DNA of 64,000 nucleotides from Chloroflexota bacterium (GTDB lineage: Bacteria > Chloroflexota > Anaerolineae > Aggregatilineales > Phototrophicaceae), in assembly GCA_028873975.1 (NCBI GenBank), contig JAPPMO010000101.1:62001-126000 (forward strand), read 5' to 3'. Positions 35,141 to 44,411 of this stretch are shown here, one piece after another; the first letter of the stretch is position 1; every line of letters starts with the position of its first letter. Under the pieces are notes generated by a model. It did no database searches. It saw only the letters and a list, made by a program, of their open reading frames with translations, and was not told where the DNA came from. The position numbers and the translations under genes were made by a program.

Positions 35141-35170
35141 TTGGATGGGATGCAATGTCTAGGGTACAAT
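35141..35170 (+). promoter_or_regulatory. candidate promoter for the 35.2-36.6 kb genes
   Basis: TTGGAT and TACAAT with an 18-nt spacer, ending 31 bp before the start at 35202, in the gap between divergent genes. Confidence 0.5.
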
Positions 35171-35201
35171 ACTCGTCGCGTGCCGATTAGACAATGGAAG
35201 G

Positions 35202-35681
35202 ATGATGGCGCAGGGCAACAGGGTCGATAGCGCGGGGCAGGGCAGATATCATGCTGAGCTGGACAGACTGCGTCGGGTCCGTTATCGCAAAAGCGTAATC
35301 CTGCCATTTGGGTTGGTGTCACTCTTGGTGTTGGCGTATATCGGGATCGCGATAGCGCTTCCTGCTCCGACTCAAGTGGCGGTGCTTTCGAACGCGGCAT
35401 TTTCACTGTTGGTTCTTTGTCCGGCGGCTTTATGCTTGTTTCCATTAACGATAGCTGGTCTTGCCCTGGTTGCCCTGGGGCAGCGCTGGCAACGGGGGAC
35501 GATGTCCCCGTTGCGCCGCCTGGAGCGATGGGCTGCGGCTTTGGAAAGCAATGCGGACAGATGGTTGGGCGGCATTGACCAGCGTATCTTGAATTGGGCG
35601 GTTGCTTTTGCCCCGATTCGACAATTGCTGAGGAGCTTTGATACATTGTCAGATGAAACGGTTGCTGAGGAAGAGCTATGA
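35202..35681 (+). CDS. small membrane protein, unknown function
   Basis: A 159-residue protein not recognised as a family member. Two hydrophobic helices (about 31-53 and 62-92) are preceded by a basic, polar N-terminus and followed by an amphipathic tail with WAAALESNADRWLGGIDQRILNWAVAFAPIR. The ATG at 35202 is followed at once by another at 35205, better spaced from GGAAGG. It overlaps the next gene by ATGA, so the two are translationally coupled and may form a membrane complex. Confidence 0.6.
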   Translation: MMAQGNRVDSAGQGRYHAELDRLRRVRYRKSVILPFGLVSLLVLAYIGIAIALPAPTQVAVLSNAAFSLLVLCPAALCLFPLTIAGLALVALGQRWQRGTMSPLRRLERWAAALESNADRWLGGIDQRILNWAVAFAPIRQLLRSFDTLSDETVAEEEL

Positions 35682-35944
35682 CAGACCCAAGACGCCCGAT
35701 GAACGAAGAAAATCGTCTGGAGCGCAAAACTCGCGTTCTCATTCTCGGCGTCGGTTTTGGCGCGATTGTTGGTTTAATCTCGAGCTATTTGTACACGCGC
35801 GCGGCGGAAGAAAACGACAATTCGGATTCAGCGGCGCCGCGGACTGTATCCACCGGACAACTGCTCGCTATCCTCTTGGCGATACTAGGCGTGGTGCGTC
35901 AAGTTGCCGAGCTTGGGAAACCGAAGAAACCCGGCAAGAAATAG
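35678..35944 (+). CDS. small membrane protein, unknown function
   Basis: An 88-residue protein with one clear membrane helix (VLILGVGFGAIVGLISSYLY) and a second weaker one (TGQLLAILLAILGVVRQVA), ending in the basic tail GKPKKPGKK. It starts inside the stop of the preceding membrane protein (ATGA) and ends 4 bp before the SRAP gene. No family recognised; co-expression with its partner is the only clue. Confidence 0.65.
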   Translation: MTDPRRPMNEENRLERKTRVLILGVGFGAIVGLISSYLYTRAAEENDNSDSAAPRTVSTGQLLAILLAILGVVRQVAELGKPKKPGKK

Positions 35945-35948
35945 TCCA

Positions 35949-36638
35949 ATGTGCGGTAGATATACTTTGACGGCTGATGCCGAGGGCATCCAGCTGGCCT
36001 TCGATTTGGATGATGTATCGGTTTGGGAGGGACCGCGTTACAATATCGCGCCTTCTCAAATGGCGCCGGTAATCACAAATCGAAAACGAAAGCGACTGAC
36101 GCTATTGAAGTGGGGGCTTGTGCCGCCTTGGGCCAAGGATCCCGCCATCGGCAAGCGCATGATTAACGCCCGTTTGGAAACAGCGGCGGAAAAGCCCTCG
36201 TTCAGGATGGCTTTCAAGAGACGTCGCTGTTTGATCCCGTCCGACGGCTATTTTGAGTGGACCAAGCGAGCCGGCAAGAAAGCGCCGATGTATATCAAGC
36301 GGCGGGACCGGGAGATCTTCGCATTCGCCGGGTTATGGGAAAACTGGAAACAGCCGGACGGGACTTGGCTTGGCACTTGCGCGATACTGACCACGGAAGC
36401 CAATGATTTCATTCGTCCGATACATCATCGGATGACCGTCATGATTGAACCCGAGGATTATGATGTCTGGCTGTCCGAGGAGGAACTACGCCCGGAGCAA
36501 TGGCTGCCGCTCATGGCTGGCTGCGCTAGCGAGCAATTGACCGCCTTCGAGGTCTCCAGGCAGGTGAATCGTCCAATTAACGACAATCCCAGCGTCATTT
36601 CCCCGGTCGACGCTGGCAGCCAGCGAACACTGCTGTAA
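35949..36638 (+). CDS. SRAP-domain abasic-site-binding protein (YedK/HMCES family)
   Basis: Members crosslink to abasic sites in single-stranded DNA through Cys2. The 229-residue protein starts MCGRYTLTAD, so after Met removal the catalytic Cys is N-terminal. YNIAPSQ, WGLVPPWAKDP, NARLET, DGYFEW (Glu) and HHRMTV (His) are the other conserved elements. The start must be 35949, since any longer form would bury Cys2. It is the third gene of a short plus-strand operon. Confidence 0.94.
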   Translation: MCGRYTLTADAEGIQLAFDLDDVSVWEGPRYNIAPSQMAPVITNRKRKRLTLLKWGLVPPWAKDPAIGKRMINARLETAAEKPSFRMAFKRRRCLIPSDGYFEWTKRAGKKAPMYIKRRDREIFAFAGLWENWKQPDGTWLGTCAILTTEANDFIRPIHHRMTVMIEPEDYDVWLSEEELRPEQWLPLMAGCASEQLTAFEVSRQVNRPINDNPSVISPVDAGSQRTLL

Positions 36639-36726
36639 GGACGGAACCGGCACTCCTCAAACCTGTCGGCTTGGCGGAACTGTCGCGGGGGCTGATTTGC
36701 TGCAGCCGCTGGGATAGAGAGAGAAT

Positions 36727-39273
36727 TCAGATGTCTTGCTGTTTCTTGAGATGGCGCTCGAGGACAAATCTGAAAGGATCAGGCACTGGGGGGATGATCA
36801 CTTCGCGGGCGCGTCCGCCGGCAACAACATCGCCGACGACGTCCAGTTCTTCCAGCAGATCCATGATGCGAGCCGCGCGGGGATAACCCAATCCCAGGCG
36901 CCGCTGGATGAGAGACGCGGAAGCCTCTTGCGCCTCTACCACCAGTTTGATGACTTCTTCCAGCATGGGGTCCGTATCGGTCAAGAATTGACGCCGCTTC
37001 AAGGTGCGCTCCCAGGGCGCTCTCTTCGCGCTTGGGCCGCTGTCCGTGTCAAATCGCGCGGCTTGCCAGCCCTGCCAATGTTGCAGGACGGCGCGCACAT
37101 CGTCTTCCGAAACATAGCAACCTTGGACGCGCTGCGGTCCAGCCGCGTCGGATGAAAGAAATAGCATGTCTCCCTTGCCCAGCAGATGCTCGGCGCCGGT
37201 TTTGTCCAGGATAACGCGTGAATCCGCGCCCGACGCGACGGAAAAGGCAATCCGCGCTGGGAAGTTGGCTTTGATGAGACCGGTGATGACGTCTACGCTT
37301 GGGCGTTGCGTCGCCACGACCATGTGCATGCCCACGGCGCGCGCCATCTGCGCGAGCCGTGTGATGCAGGCTTCTGTTTCGACCGGGTCGCGCATCATTA
37401 GATCGCCAATTTCGTCGATCATGATCACCAAGTACGGCAGCTTGCTGTCGGGATTAGCGCTTTCTTCCTGGCGATCGTTGAAGATGTCAATGTTGCGCGC
37501 CGAGTGCTTTTCCAGCAGTTTGTATCTGCGATCCATTTCCCGCGCGCACCAGCGCAAGACCCCAATGATCCGCTCGTTGTCCGTTTCTACCGGCCCTAAC
37601 AAATGGGGAATCCCGTTGAATCGCGCCAACTCGACCATCTTGGGATCAAGCATGACCATTTGCAGCCGGTCGGGCGCGTTTTGCATTAACAATGAAGTGG
37701 CAATCGCCGCCATGCACACGGACTTTCCGGAACCGGTTGTCCCCGCGATCAGAAGGTGCGGCATTGAAGTCAGGTCAATTGGCACGGGCTCGCCCATAAC
37801 GTCGCGGCCCAAGGGGATCATCAGAGCGGAAGACGAATGAGCGCGTGCCTTTTGATAGCGATCACTTGCCATTACGTTGCGCAGCGCTACGATGCTTGCT
37901 TGCTTGTTGGGCACTTCAATCCCCATGTAATTGGTACCTGGAACCGGCGTTTCCATGCGGAGGCGCTTGGCCGCGAGCGCCAGAGACAAATCACGCGCAT
38001 AGGAGGCAATCTTGCTTAATCGAATGCGTTCGCTGCCGTCAGCCTTGTGGGGTTGCAGCGCGTAGCGGGTGACCGTTGGCCCCACTTGAACATCGACGAC
38101 ATGGATCTCAATGTCAAATTCCAGGAGCGTGTTTTCGATAAGCGAGACATTTTTGTCGATTTCTTCCTCTTCGGGCAATAGCAGTTCGATCGCGGAAAGC
38201 AATTCAAGCGCGGGCAGCGCGCCTTCATCGAAGTCGCTGTAGTCGCTGGAAGCCAGGCTCCCGATCTCAACTTGCTTATCGTCTTCAGCAGCTTGCAGTT
38301 CCCCGCCATCGGCATCGGTTGCTTCTGCAGATTCCGACGCGACGGCGTCCCCGTCCAGTTGGTCCGATTTGTCGAACTTATCTTCTGATGGAGAATCTGT
38401 CTCGATCCGCTCAGTCGCGGCCGAGGCGCCCCGCACCGCCATCGGTCTGGTCTCTTCCGCGGCAACTAGCTGTTCCCGCAGCTCTTCCGGGATATTTTCT
38501 GGGTCTGGGCGTATCCGCATGATCCGGGTTCGATAACCCGGGCTTGTCGCCAAAGTCCGATATAAACCGATACTGTTGGGGTCAAGCGCCGCATTCCTGG
38601 ACTGCCCGGGATGCTGGCTATAGTCGGTTAGCTGTTGGCTTAGATTGCCCAGAAAAGCAACAATATGTCGTCGTCTCAAGCCGATGAAGACCACAACAGA
38701 TATGACAATCATAAGCGCAAAAAAGGCGAGAGCGGGCTGCCTGCCCATGACCCAATAAAAGGGATAACTGATACCCCAGCCGATGAGGCCGCCACCTTGC
38801 CCAGCCCGGGCGAGGGCGCGCAATTCCGCGTCGCTATTGCTCAGATGCAGCATCGCCAAAACTGAAAGAAATACGATTTCCAGCGCCAGCAGGCGCACCG
38901 AACTGAAACCGACGCGAATGCCCGCTTTTGGCAACCATAACAGGATTCCGAAGGCAAAGAGGGTGCCAGCGACGAAAACGCTGCCATTGCCAAATAACTT
39001 GTGCAAAATGTCAGCCCAGGTAACCGCCACCAGCGCTTCGGACGGGAAATAAATCGAGATGAAAGAAAGAATCCCAAAGACAAAGAGCACAAAACCTACA
39101 ACTTCGTCGATCCATGGCGGCAAGCTATCTTTGAGGTCTTCCCAAAAGTCGTACTCTAATTGCTCGTCCTCCAAGGGTTTTATGACGGCTTCCCTTTGAA
39201 CCGACATGAGGCGGTCAACCGCCTCTGATACCTGGTCAGCGGCTTGCGGATCAACCGGTTGTTCTTGAGCCAT
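36727..39273 (-). CDS. ftsK: DNA translocase FtsK/SpoIIIE
   Basis: Pumps chromosomal DNA through the division septum. The 848-residue protein has about four N-terminal helices (residues 55-215), an acidic linker of ~130 residues, and a RecA-like motor with GTTGSGKSVCM (Walker A) and LVIMIDEIGDLM (Walker B). ATQRPSVDVITGLIKANFPARIAF is also typical. A C-terminal winged-helix gamma domain (LGLGYPRAARIMDLLEELDVVG) is present, as needed for recognition of KOPS-type sites. Length is normal. Confidence 0.95.
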   Translation of the reverse strand: MAQEQPVDPQAADQVSEAVDRLMSVQREAVIKPLEDEQLEYDFWEDLKDSLPPWIDEVVGFVLFVFGILSFISIYFPSEALVAVTWADILHKLFGNGSVFVAGTLFAFGILLWLPKAGIRVGFSSVRLLALEIVFLSVLAMLHLSNSDAELRALARAGQGGGLIGWGISYPFYWVMGRQPALAFFALMIVISVVVFIGLRRRHIVAFLGNLSQQLTDYSQHPGQSRNAALDPNSIGLYRTLATSPGYRTRIMRIRPDPENIPEELREQLVAAEETRPMAVRGASAATERIETDSPSEDKFDKSDQLDGDAVASESAEATDADGGELQAAEDDKQVEIGSLASSDYSDFDEGALPALELLSAIELLLPEEEEIDKNVSLIENTLLEFDIEIHVVDVQVGPTVTRYALQPHKADGSERIRLSKIASYARDLSLALAAKRLRMETPVPGTNYMGIEVPNKQASIVALRNVMASDRYQKARAHSSSALMIPLGRDVMGEPVPIDLTSMPHLLIAGTTGSGKSVCMAAIATSLLMQNAPDRLQMVMLDPKMVELARFNGIPHLLGPVETDNERIIGVLRWCAREMDRRYKLLEKHSARNIDIFNDRQEESANPDSKLPYLVIMIDEIGDLMMRDPVETEACITRLAQMARAVGMHMVVATQRPSVDVITGLIKANFPARIAFSVASGADSRVILDKTGAEHLLGKGDMLFLSSDAAGPQRVQGCYVSEDDVRAVLQHWQGWQAARFDTDSGPSAKRAPWERTLKRRQFLTDTDPMLEEVIKLVVEAQEASASLIQRRLGLGYPRAARIMDLLEELDVVGDVVAGGRAREVIIPPVPDPFRFVLERHLKKQQDI

Positions 39274-39387
39274 CTTTGCTGTGAATCCCTAGCCTGTCTA
39301 CCTTCACAAGCCTATCATGATTGCGGAATCTCGCAGAGGAATTTGAGGGCGAAAATGAACAATCAGGCAAGCGCGCCAGCGGCGGTA

Positions 39388-39663
39388 ATGTATCGAATTC
39401 GATTGAAATTCAAATGAGCCGCCTTCTGTTTCACCACAGCCGCTCGGCGGCAGCGAATTTGGGCTACCGCGCTCACACAAAATAATAAACTTGCTCGGCT
39501 ACCGCAGATCGCGGTTCATTAAATAAGATACACGAAGGACACAAAGAAAGGGACTATTTCTCAAGCAATTCTCGGCGCCCTCGGTGGTTAAATTTGAGCC
39601 TGCTTTGGCTAAGTTAGCGGCGATGTTTATTCTGGCGCGATTGCTCTGTGCTGCGCCGATGCC
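39388..39663 (-). repeat. dispersed intergenic repeat, interrupted by a REP-like repeat
   Basis: The left end (GTAATGTATCGAATTCGATTG, then CAAATGAGCC) matches the 1524-1648 repeat in inverse orientation. After an insertion-like REP copy (39437-39516) the repeat resumes with ATACACGAAGGACACAAAG and ends near GCGATTGCTCTG, like the end of the 26954 element. It fills nearly all of the 409-bp gap upstream of ftsK. No ORF or RNA gene is seen there. Confidence 0.55.
39437..39516 (+). repeat. REP-like repeat, copy 2
   Basis: CAGCCGCTCGGCGGCAGCGAA, then CCGCGCTCACACAAAATAAT, ending in a different hairpin ACCGC-AGATC-GCGGT. It lies inside another repeat rather than at a stop codon. Confidence 0.65.
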
Positions 39664-39682
39664 AAATCACGGAAAGGCAATC

Positions 39683-41602
39683 TCAGCCCTTGGCTTGTTT
39701 TTCTCGCTGCAACAGGAGATCGGAAACAGCCAGAATGGCGACGCGCTGTTTACGGTAAAGGTCTGCCTCGCTCATGCTAAGACGGCGAGCGACGTCACGC
39801 ACTTTTTTTCTTTCGAGGAATCTCAACTGCAAGATGTTGTACAAGGTCCATTCCGGGCTAGCCAGCTTGCGTTCGCCTTCGGGCTTGAGCGTAGCGATAC
39901 AGTCCTGGAGTATATTGCGCAAGGCGTTGACAGCCGTGTCTTGGTCCGAGTTCATTCTGGCCTGCACGATACGAAGGTTGATCAAGTTGCTCTGGGTGAT
40001 GCCCGCGCCTCCCCAATAGTGTCGCAAAGCCGCCCGCACTTGCTCAAACAGCTCCTGTTGGTCTGGCAAGGTCTCTAGCGCCGCAAACTGAGCCTGTGAT
40101 TGCCGATACTCGACTTGTACGGCGCGCGACCTCGTCATCTGAAATTGCGGGAGCAGGCCTTCCAGCAGCGTGTACATCTCCGATTGCAATCTCATGTCTT
40201 CGAGGCTCTTTTCCAGGCGATCCAGATAGGCGTGGAGAATACTCTTTGGATCATCCAGCTTCGCATGCAGAGAGTTGTTGCCCTTCAGCAATCCCAAGGC
40301 GCCAATGACGCGCCTGGGCGAATTGTCGTCGGTAATACTGCTGCTGTACAAAGGAATCAAGGCATAATCGTTCCATTCGATCAAGGCTTTGCCGGCGCTT
40401 TGGGAATGCGCGTTTGCGAGGCTTTGGCGCAAGTTGCGATCGGCCGCCAAATCATCTTCCGAGAAGCCCGGTTCTCCGACTTGGTTCAGGAACTCCGGGG
40501 AGCCATTCACGAAGTGCAGCACACAGGCTTCGTCGATACGCATGTAGTCGCATATCGCATCGGTGGTCGCGGCGATCAATTGTGACAGGTCGCCGTGGGT
40601 AAGGACCCTCTCACTGAGAGATTGCAGCATCGTAATCTGGGCGTCGTCTTCGTCGCGATATATGAAGATCAACTCAAAATAGGGCAGGGCCAGTGATACA
40701 AACCACTGCCAAAGCAAGACCGCGGCGACGACCGCGGGCGGGGTAAAAGCCTCGCCTGGCAAGCCCAGAATGCGACTTGCTTGCGCGGTGAAGTTGACCA
40801 CGGCCAGGGCGATCAAGCCAGTTGCGGGTCCCCGGAGCAAGAAGTCCAGCAGTTGCTTTTTGACCAATCTATCCGGAATATCCGACCCAAAAAAGTAAAG
40901 GGGGTAGGACAGGAAAAACAGCATCAAAATAATGATGATGTTGGCGGTGTTGATTACCAAGAGGCCAAAGAAGCTGAATTCGTCGCCTGGACTGAGCAGT
41001 ACGGAATAAGGAAAGATGCCCAAAGCGGGCGTCAGGATAGCAATTTGCAGGAATGCCATGCGCCGCTGAGTGCCTTGGGTCAGACAGCGCTTGCGAGCGC
41101 GTTGTACATTATAGAATGCGAATCCATTGGCGGCGACGAAGTAGACGAAATAGACGGGGAACAGGGAGCCGGCCTGGATGCTCAGAAATCCCCCCGCGTC
41201 GACAAACATAAACAGAGAATCGGCAAATGCGGCAGACAGCAAAAAGCCGGCGCCGACCAAATACAGAATGCGAATCGCGCGGCGGCGGCGCCCGCGAGAC
41301 GGCAGCCCTGTGGTTGCGAGCAGAGCGTCCGACAAGTGGTACATAGCCGCCGGCATAAAAGCGATGCCTATCCACTGCAAGCGTGAAGCGATCTCGTGGG
41401 CGGCGTAGTCTGGTTCGAGCGAGATAAAAGCATCCGCGACATAAGCGATTGTTACGCAGGCGAGCAGAACCGCCGACGATTTGGCGACGCGATTTTTTAG
41501 ATTCCGCGTGAGATTAAAGAGCAATAGGGAAACCGCTATGATCGCATTGCTCGCGGTCAAAGTCTCATTGACAATAAGCAGAATCGCAGTTGCCAGATCC
41601 AA
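39683..41602 (-). CDS. membrane sensor protein with C-terminal helix-turn-helix
   Basis: A 639-residue protein, not assigned to a named family. Residues 1-310 contain about nine hydrophobic helices of the type found at the N-terminus of some histidine kinases. Residues ~330-470 look like a GAF domain (QSLSERVLTHGDLSQLIAATTDAICDYMRIDEACVLHFVNG; ALIPLY; VIGALGLL). No kinase H-, N- or G-box follows. Instead a ~130-residue helical region ends in LQLRFLERKKVRDVARRLSMSEADLYRKQ, which resembles a sigma-4/HTH segment. A membrane-bound one-component regulator is the inference. Confidence 0.6.
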   Translation of the reverse strand: MDLATAILLIVNETLTASNAIIAVSLLLFNLTRNLKNRVAKSSAVLLACVTIAYVADAFISLEPDYAAHEIASRLQWIGIAFMPAAMYHLSDALLATTGLPSRGRRRRAIRILYLVGAGFLLSAAFADSLFMFVDAGGFLSIQAGSLFPVYFVYFVAANGFAFYNVQRARKRCLTQGTQRRMAFLQIAILTPALGIFPYSVLLSPGDEFSFFGLLVINTANIIIILMLFFLSYPLYFFGSDIPDRLVKKQLLDFLLRGPATGLIALAVVNFTAQASRILGLPGEAFTPPAVVAAVLLWQWFVSLALPYFELIFIYRDEDDAQITMLQSLSERVLTHGDLSQLIAATTDAICDYMRIDEACVLHFVNGSPEFLNQVGEPGFSEDDLAADRNLRQSLANAHSQSAGKALIEWNDYALIPLYSSSITDDNSPRRVIGALGLLKGNNSLHAKLDDPKSILHAYLDRLEKSLEDMRLQSEMYTLLEGLLPQFQMTRSRAVQVEYRQSQAQFAALETLPDQQELFEQVRAALRHYWGGAGITQSNLINLRIVQARMNSDQDTAVNALRNILQDCIATLKPEGERKLASPEWTLYNILQLRFLERKKVRDVARRLSMSEADLYRKQRVAILAVSDLLLQREKQAKG

Positions 41603-41677
41603 TGCAAGCCTTTGAAGATTGGGTCCGCAGAATTGACTCTATTACAAGTTTAGCAAATTATGACGAATAGGCTGTTT

Positions 41678-42241
41678 CTAAACGGAAACGCTGAAGAAGA
41701 CCGCGATCTCTCGACTGGGCAAATGCCTGTCGTTGAAGCCGCAAAAGACAAATCCCTGGTCTTGAGCGAATTGAATGCAGGGGTAATTGGTCGTTGCGAT
41801 CTCGAACATGATCTGCCGCAGTTCGTTTTCCCGCGCCCAAACCCGCGCCGCATTCACCAGGCGCGAACCCAGGCTCTGACGCCGATAGGGACGGTCGACG
41901 ACGATGTCTTGCAAGTAGGCGATTTCACTGGTTTCGTCAACGCGCATGGATATGAAAGCGAGTATTTGGTGGGAATTTCTGTCTTGCACGACGACAAAGC
42001 AATGACGACGCCTGATAGCCATTTCCAAATGCCTGGGGTCGGTCTCGTGCGCAGCATTAAGCGGGCGCGGCAGGCGCTGGCGGCGATAACTGATCTGGAT
42101 CTGGTCCGTCAACTCCTGCACGGTCATTTGCCAGACGTGCTCGGTCTGGTAGTCGCTTTGCAGTTCCAGGCAAAAGGGAATGTCGGTTTCTAGGCCATCA
42201 CGAATAAGGATTCGAGACTGGTCGATTGCAGGTTGCATCAT
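41678..42241 (-). CDS. GNAT-family acetyltransferase
   Basis: A 187-residue GNAT protein. The acetyl-CoA-binding motif A is AYLQDIVVDRPYRRQSLGSRLVNAARVWA, with the RRQSLGS pyrophosphate loop, and motif B is YPCIQFAQDQGFVFCGFND. The N-terminus reads IRDGLETDIPFCLELQ as usual for the fold. Acceptor unknown. It follows rpoD on the same strand after a hairpin (42283-42316) and may be partly co-transcribed with it. Confidence 0.82.
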   Translation of the reverse strand: MMQPAIDQSRILIRDGLETDIPFCLELQSDYQTEHVWQMTVQELTDQIQISYRRQRLPRPLNAAHETDPRHLEMAIRRRHCFVVVQDRNSHQILAFISMRVDETSEIAYLQDIVVDRPYRRQSLGSRLVNAARVWARENELRQIMFEIATTNYPCIQFAQDQGFVFCGFNDRHLPSREIAVFFSVSV

Positions 42242-42282
42242 AACCCGGCGTCTCCGGATTTCATCAACACTATCTTACAGAC

Positions 42283-42316
42283 AATGACCCCAAGCACACA
42301 AGGCAATGGGGTCATT
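42283..42316 (-). terminator. hairpin downstream of rpoD
   Basis: AATGACCCCA and TGGGGTCATT form a perfect 10-bp stem with a 14-nt loop, 38 nt after the rpoD stop. There is no good U-run on the minus strand, so it may slow or trim the transcript rather than terminate it efficiently. Confidence 0.5.
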
Positions 42317-42353
42317 TTACAAGACGCATTGGGGTTAGAGGCGGGATCAGCGA

Positions 42354-43655
42354 TCAAACTTCGTACAAGTAGTCCTTCAGGATCACGTGCGCCGACGACT
42401 GACGCAGTCGGTTGAGAGCCTGCGCCTCCAACTGACGAACGCGTTCCCGCGTGACACCGATCGTCTGCCCGACTTCTTCCAGCGTGTAAACGCGGCCGTC
42501 GGCAAGGCCGTAACGCAGGCGCAGAATCTGCGCTTCGCGCGGAGGCAACTTGTCGAGCGCTTGCTGCAACTGGAAATGCAGCAAGTGCGTGGCTACTTCG
42601 TCGGAGGGCGCCGGGCTATTGATGTCTTCAACGAAATCGCCAAAGGTCGAATCGCCTTCGTCGTCGATGGGCGTTTCCAAACTGACTGGACGCCGAGAAA
42701 TCTCCAGCAAGTTTTCAACTTTGTCCGGCGTGGTCTCCATGCCTTGCGCCAGTTCATCAATCTTGGGTTCGCGCCCCAGCTCTTGCAGCAGCTGCAATTG
42801 AACGCGGCGCATGCGATTCAGTTGATCGCCCATGTGAACGGGCACGCGAATGGTGCGGCCCTGGTCGGCGACGGCGCGGCTGACGGCTTGGCGGATCCAC
42901 CAGGTAGCATAGGTGCTGAACTTGTGGCCGCGCTGGTACTCGAATTTGTTGGTAGCCCGGATCAAACCGATATTGCCTTCCTGGATCAGATCAAGGAAGG
43001 GGACGCCGCGTCCGATGTACTTCTTGGCTACACTGATCACCAGGCGCGCGTTGGCGCGAATCAAATGCTCCTGCGCCTTTTCGCCGTCGAAAACGACGCC
43101 GCGCAATTCTTGCTCTTCGCTCCAGGTCAATTCATCGGCGCGCATCGCGGCGGCATCTTCCAGGCGCGCGCTCGCGAATTCCGCCGCTTCCATGCGCTTG
43201 GCAAGCAGCACTTCTTCTTCGGCGGTCAAAAGCGGAACACGACCGGCTTCCTTGAGATACAAGCCAACGACATCGTCGGTATCGAGCGCCGCCTGATAGC
43301 CGGCGTCACTCGTGAGGTCTTTTTTCAAGACCCGGAGCAGGGCGTCGCGCTCGACTTCGTCCTCGTCTTCCGTTTCAGCAATCAGCGAATCACTGTGCGG
43401 CTTCTGCGCTTTGGCGTCTCCGCCGACTTCATCCGCGGTTTTGGCGCTTGCCGGGACAACTTCGATTCCCGCTTCCAGCAGGCTGTCCATAAGGTCATCG
43501 AGAAGCGCGACATCCCCTTCGACATCGGGCAGCAACTCCAAAATGTCACTATACGTGACAAAACCTTGCTTGTTGGCCTTGCCTACAAGCTGTTTCTGAA
43601 TCTCTTCTCGCTGACTGATATTTGTAACGTTGTCCAGAACTGCAACCACGGACAA
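42354..43655 (-). CDS. rpoD: primary RNA polymerase sigma factor
   Basis: A 433-residue sigma-70 protein: region 1.1-like N-terminus (about 1-75), acidic linker, region 1.2 ([21 protein letters not shown]), region 2 ([54 protein letters not shown]), region 3, and region 4 ([30 protein letters not shown]). Region 2.4 and 4.2 match consensus recognition of TTGACA/TATAAT, consistent with the promoters noted in this window. The upstream non-coding leader is long (about 330 nt from the distal promoter). Confidence 0.97.
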   Translation of the reverse strand: MSVVAVLDNVTNISQREEIQKQLVGKANKQGFVTYSDILELLPDVEGDVALLDDLMDSLLEAGIEVVPASAKTADEVGGDAKAQKPHSDSLIAETEDEDEVERDALLRVLKKDLTSDAGYQAALDTDDVVGLYLKEAGRVPLLTAEEEVLLAKRMEAAEFASARLEDAAAMRADELTWSEEQELRGVVFDGEKAQEHLIRANARLVISVAKKYIGRGVPFLDLIQEGNIGLIRATNKFEYQRGHKFSTYATWWIRQAVSRAVADQGRTIRVPVHMGDQLNRMRRVQLQLLQELGREPKIDELAQGMETTPDKVENLLEISRRPVSLETPIDDEGDSTFGDFVEDINSPAPSDEVATHLLHFQLQQALDKLPPREAQILRLRYGLADGRVYTLEEVGQTIGVTRERVRQLEAQALNRLRQSSAHVILKDYLYEV

Positions 43656-44066
43656 GCCTTTCTGCTAACCGCGCTAAACTAAATTAGCACCTTACCAACA
43701 ATAACCGATATAAAAACAATTCTCTTCAACCCTGCAAATTGCGTGGGGCGTAAACCCAGGCGACTGGCAAACAACTCCTATTTTACTGCATCATTCGCCG
43801 GGGCAAAGATTGATCAAAGATCTCGGTGGTTTCGATTTAGCCCTCAACTGCTGGCTCAGCAATTATACAGTCGCATTGATTTTTATACTTACGCAGTCTA
43901 TCAAAGACCGTATCATTGAGAGGCCTTCACTATGTTTTGCATCTATTCGGTTGAGCGCTCGCTTTTGTTTTCCGGCAGCCCGATAGAACAATTTAACCCC
44001 AATTTGATTACTTGTCAAGTTTTTCGCGACAATTTGGACGCATTTTATTATTTTGGGAGATGTCCA
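43656..44066. other. rpoD upstream region
   Basis: AT-rich non-coding DNA. On the minus strand it holds a distal consensus promoter (43990-44018) and, nearer rpoD, a perfect TATAAT (43862-43867) without a clear -35. A 110-codon open frame on the minus strand here looks accidental: no family, a repeat inside it and no ribosome-binding site. Confidence 0.4.
43990..44018 (-). promoter_or_regulatory. distal promoter of rpoD
   Basis: On the minus strand TTGACA and TAAATT are spaced by 17 nt. The next gene downstream is rpoD, 335 nt away. Confidence 0.6.
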
Positions 44067-44170
44067 CAGGGCAATCGCTTCAAAAATGGCATCTAGTGGA
44101 ACGATGCAACGAACAAACTGAAAATTCGCCACCCAAGCACAGAAGCAATTCCAATTAAGTAGTGCAAAAA
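44067..44170 (+). repeat. MITE-like repeat, subfamily 2, left part
   Basis: CAGGGCAATCGCTTCAAA followed by GGAACGATGCAACGAACA, the same sequence as at 20629 with few changes. The match fades after CACAGAAG. No right end was found. Confidence 0.6.
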
Positions 44171-44411
44171 ATTGTAAGGTGGATGTAAGCGCCACACTGT
44201 GAGTCGCCCACCGCTACTGCTAGAGATTTTGGGCGAGCCAAGGCTCGCCCCTACGACTTGACGTTGGTTTGGCATGCAGATCTTGTGCCGCAATCAGGTT
44301 GCAGACGGTGGCTCTCAGCCCTGCTACGCCGGTGGATAGCACTGGCGCGGAAAAGTTGTGCTAAACTGGGGGCAGCGGCGATTTGACTTTGACGATATTT
44401 TCAGGTGAATT
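44171..44411. other. non-coding stretch with a 9-bp palindrome
   Basis: GGGCGAGCC-AA-GGCTCGCCC at 44231-44250 is a perfect 9-bp inverted repeat of a kind often seen in dispersed bacterial repeats; there is no T-run. The rest of the 240 bp shows no ORF or RNA gene. TTGTGCTAAACT near 44370 could be a -10 for the following gene. Confidence 0.4.

Noticed and set aside
38515..38545. GGTTCGATAACCCGGG resembling a tRNA T-arm
   Set aside because: Lies inside the ftsK linker coding region and no acceptor or anticodon arms are found around it.
42387..43682. 431-codon plus-strand open frame opposite rpoD
   Set aside because: It mirrors the codon structure of rpoD on the other strand; the product has no family features and no ribosome-binding site.
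43863..44195. 110-codon minus-strand open frame upstream of rpoD
   Set aside because: Runs through a dispersed repeat and the rpoD promoter, Cys/Phe-rich without family resemblance, no ribosome-binding site.
44231..44250. GGGCGAGCC palindrome as a transcription terminator
   Set aside because: No T-run on either strand and a 2-nt loop; it looks like a piece of a dispersed repeat.
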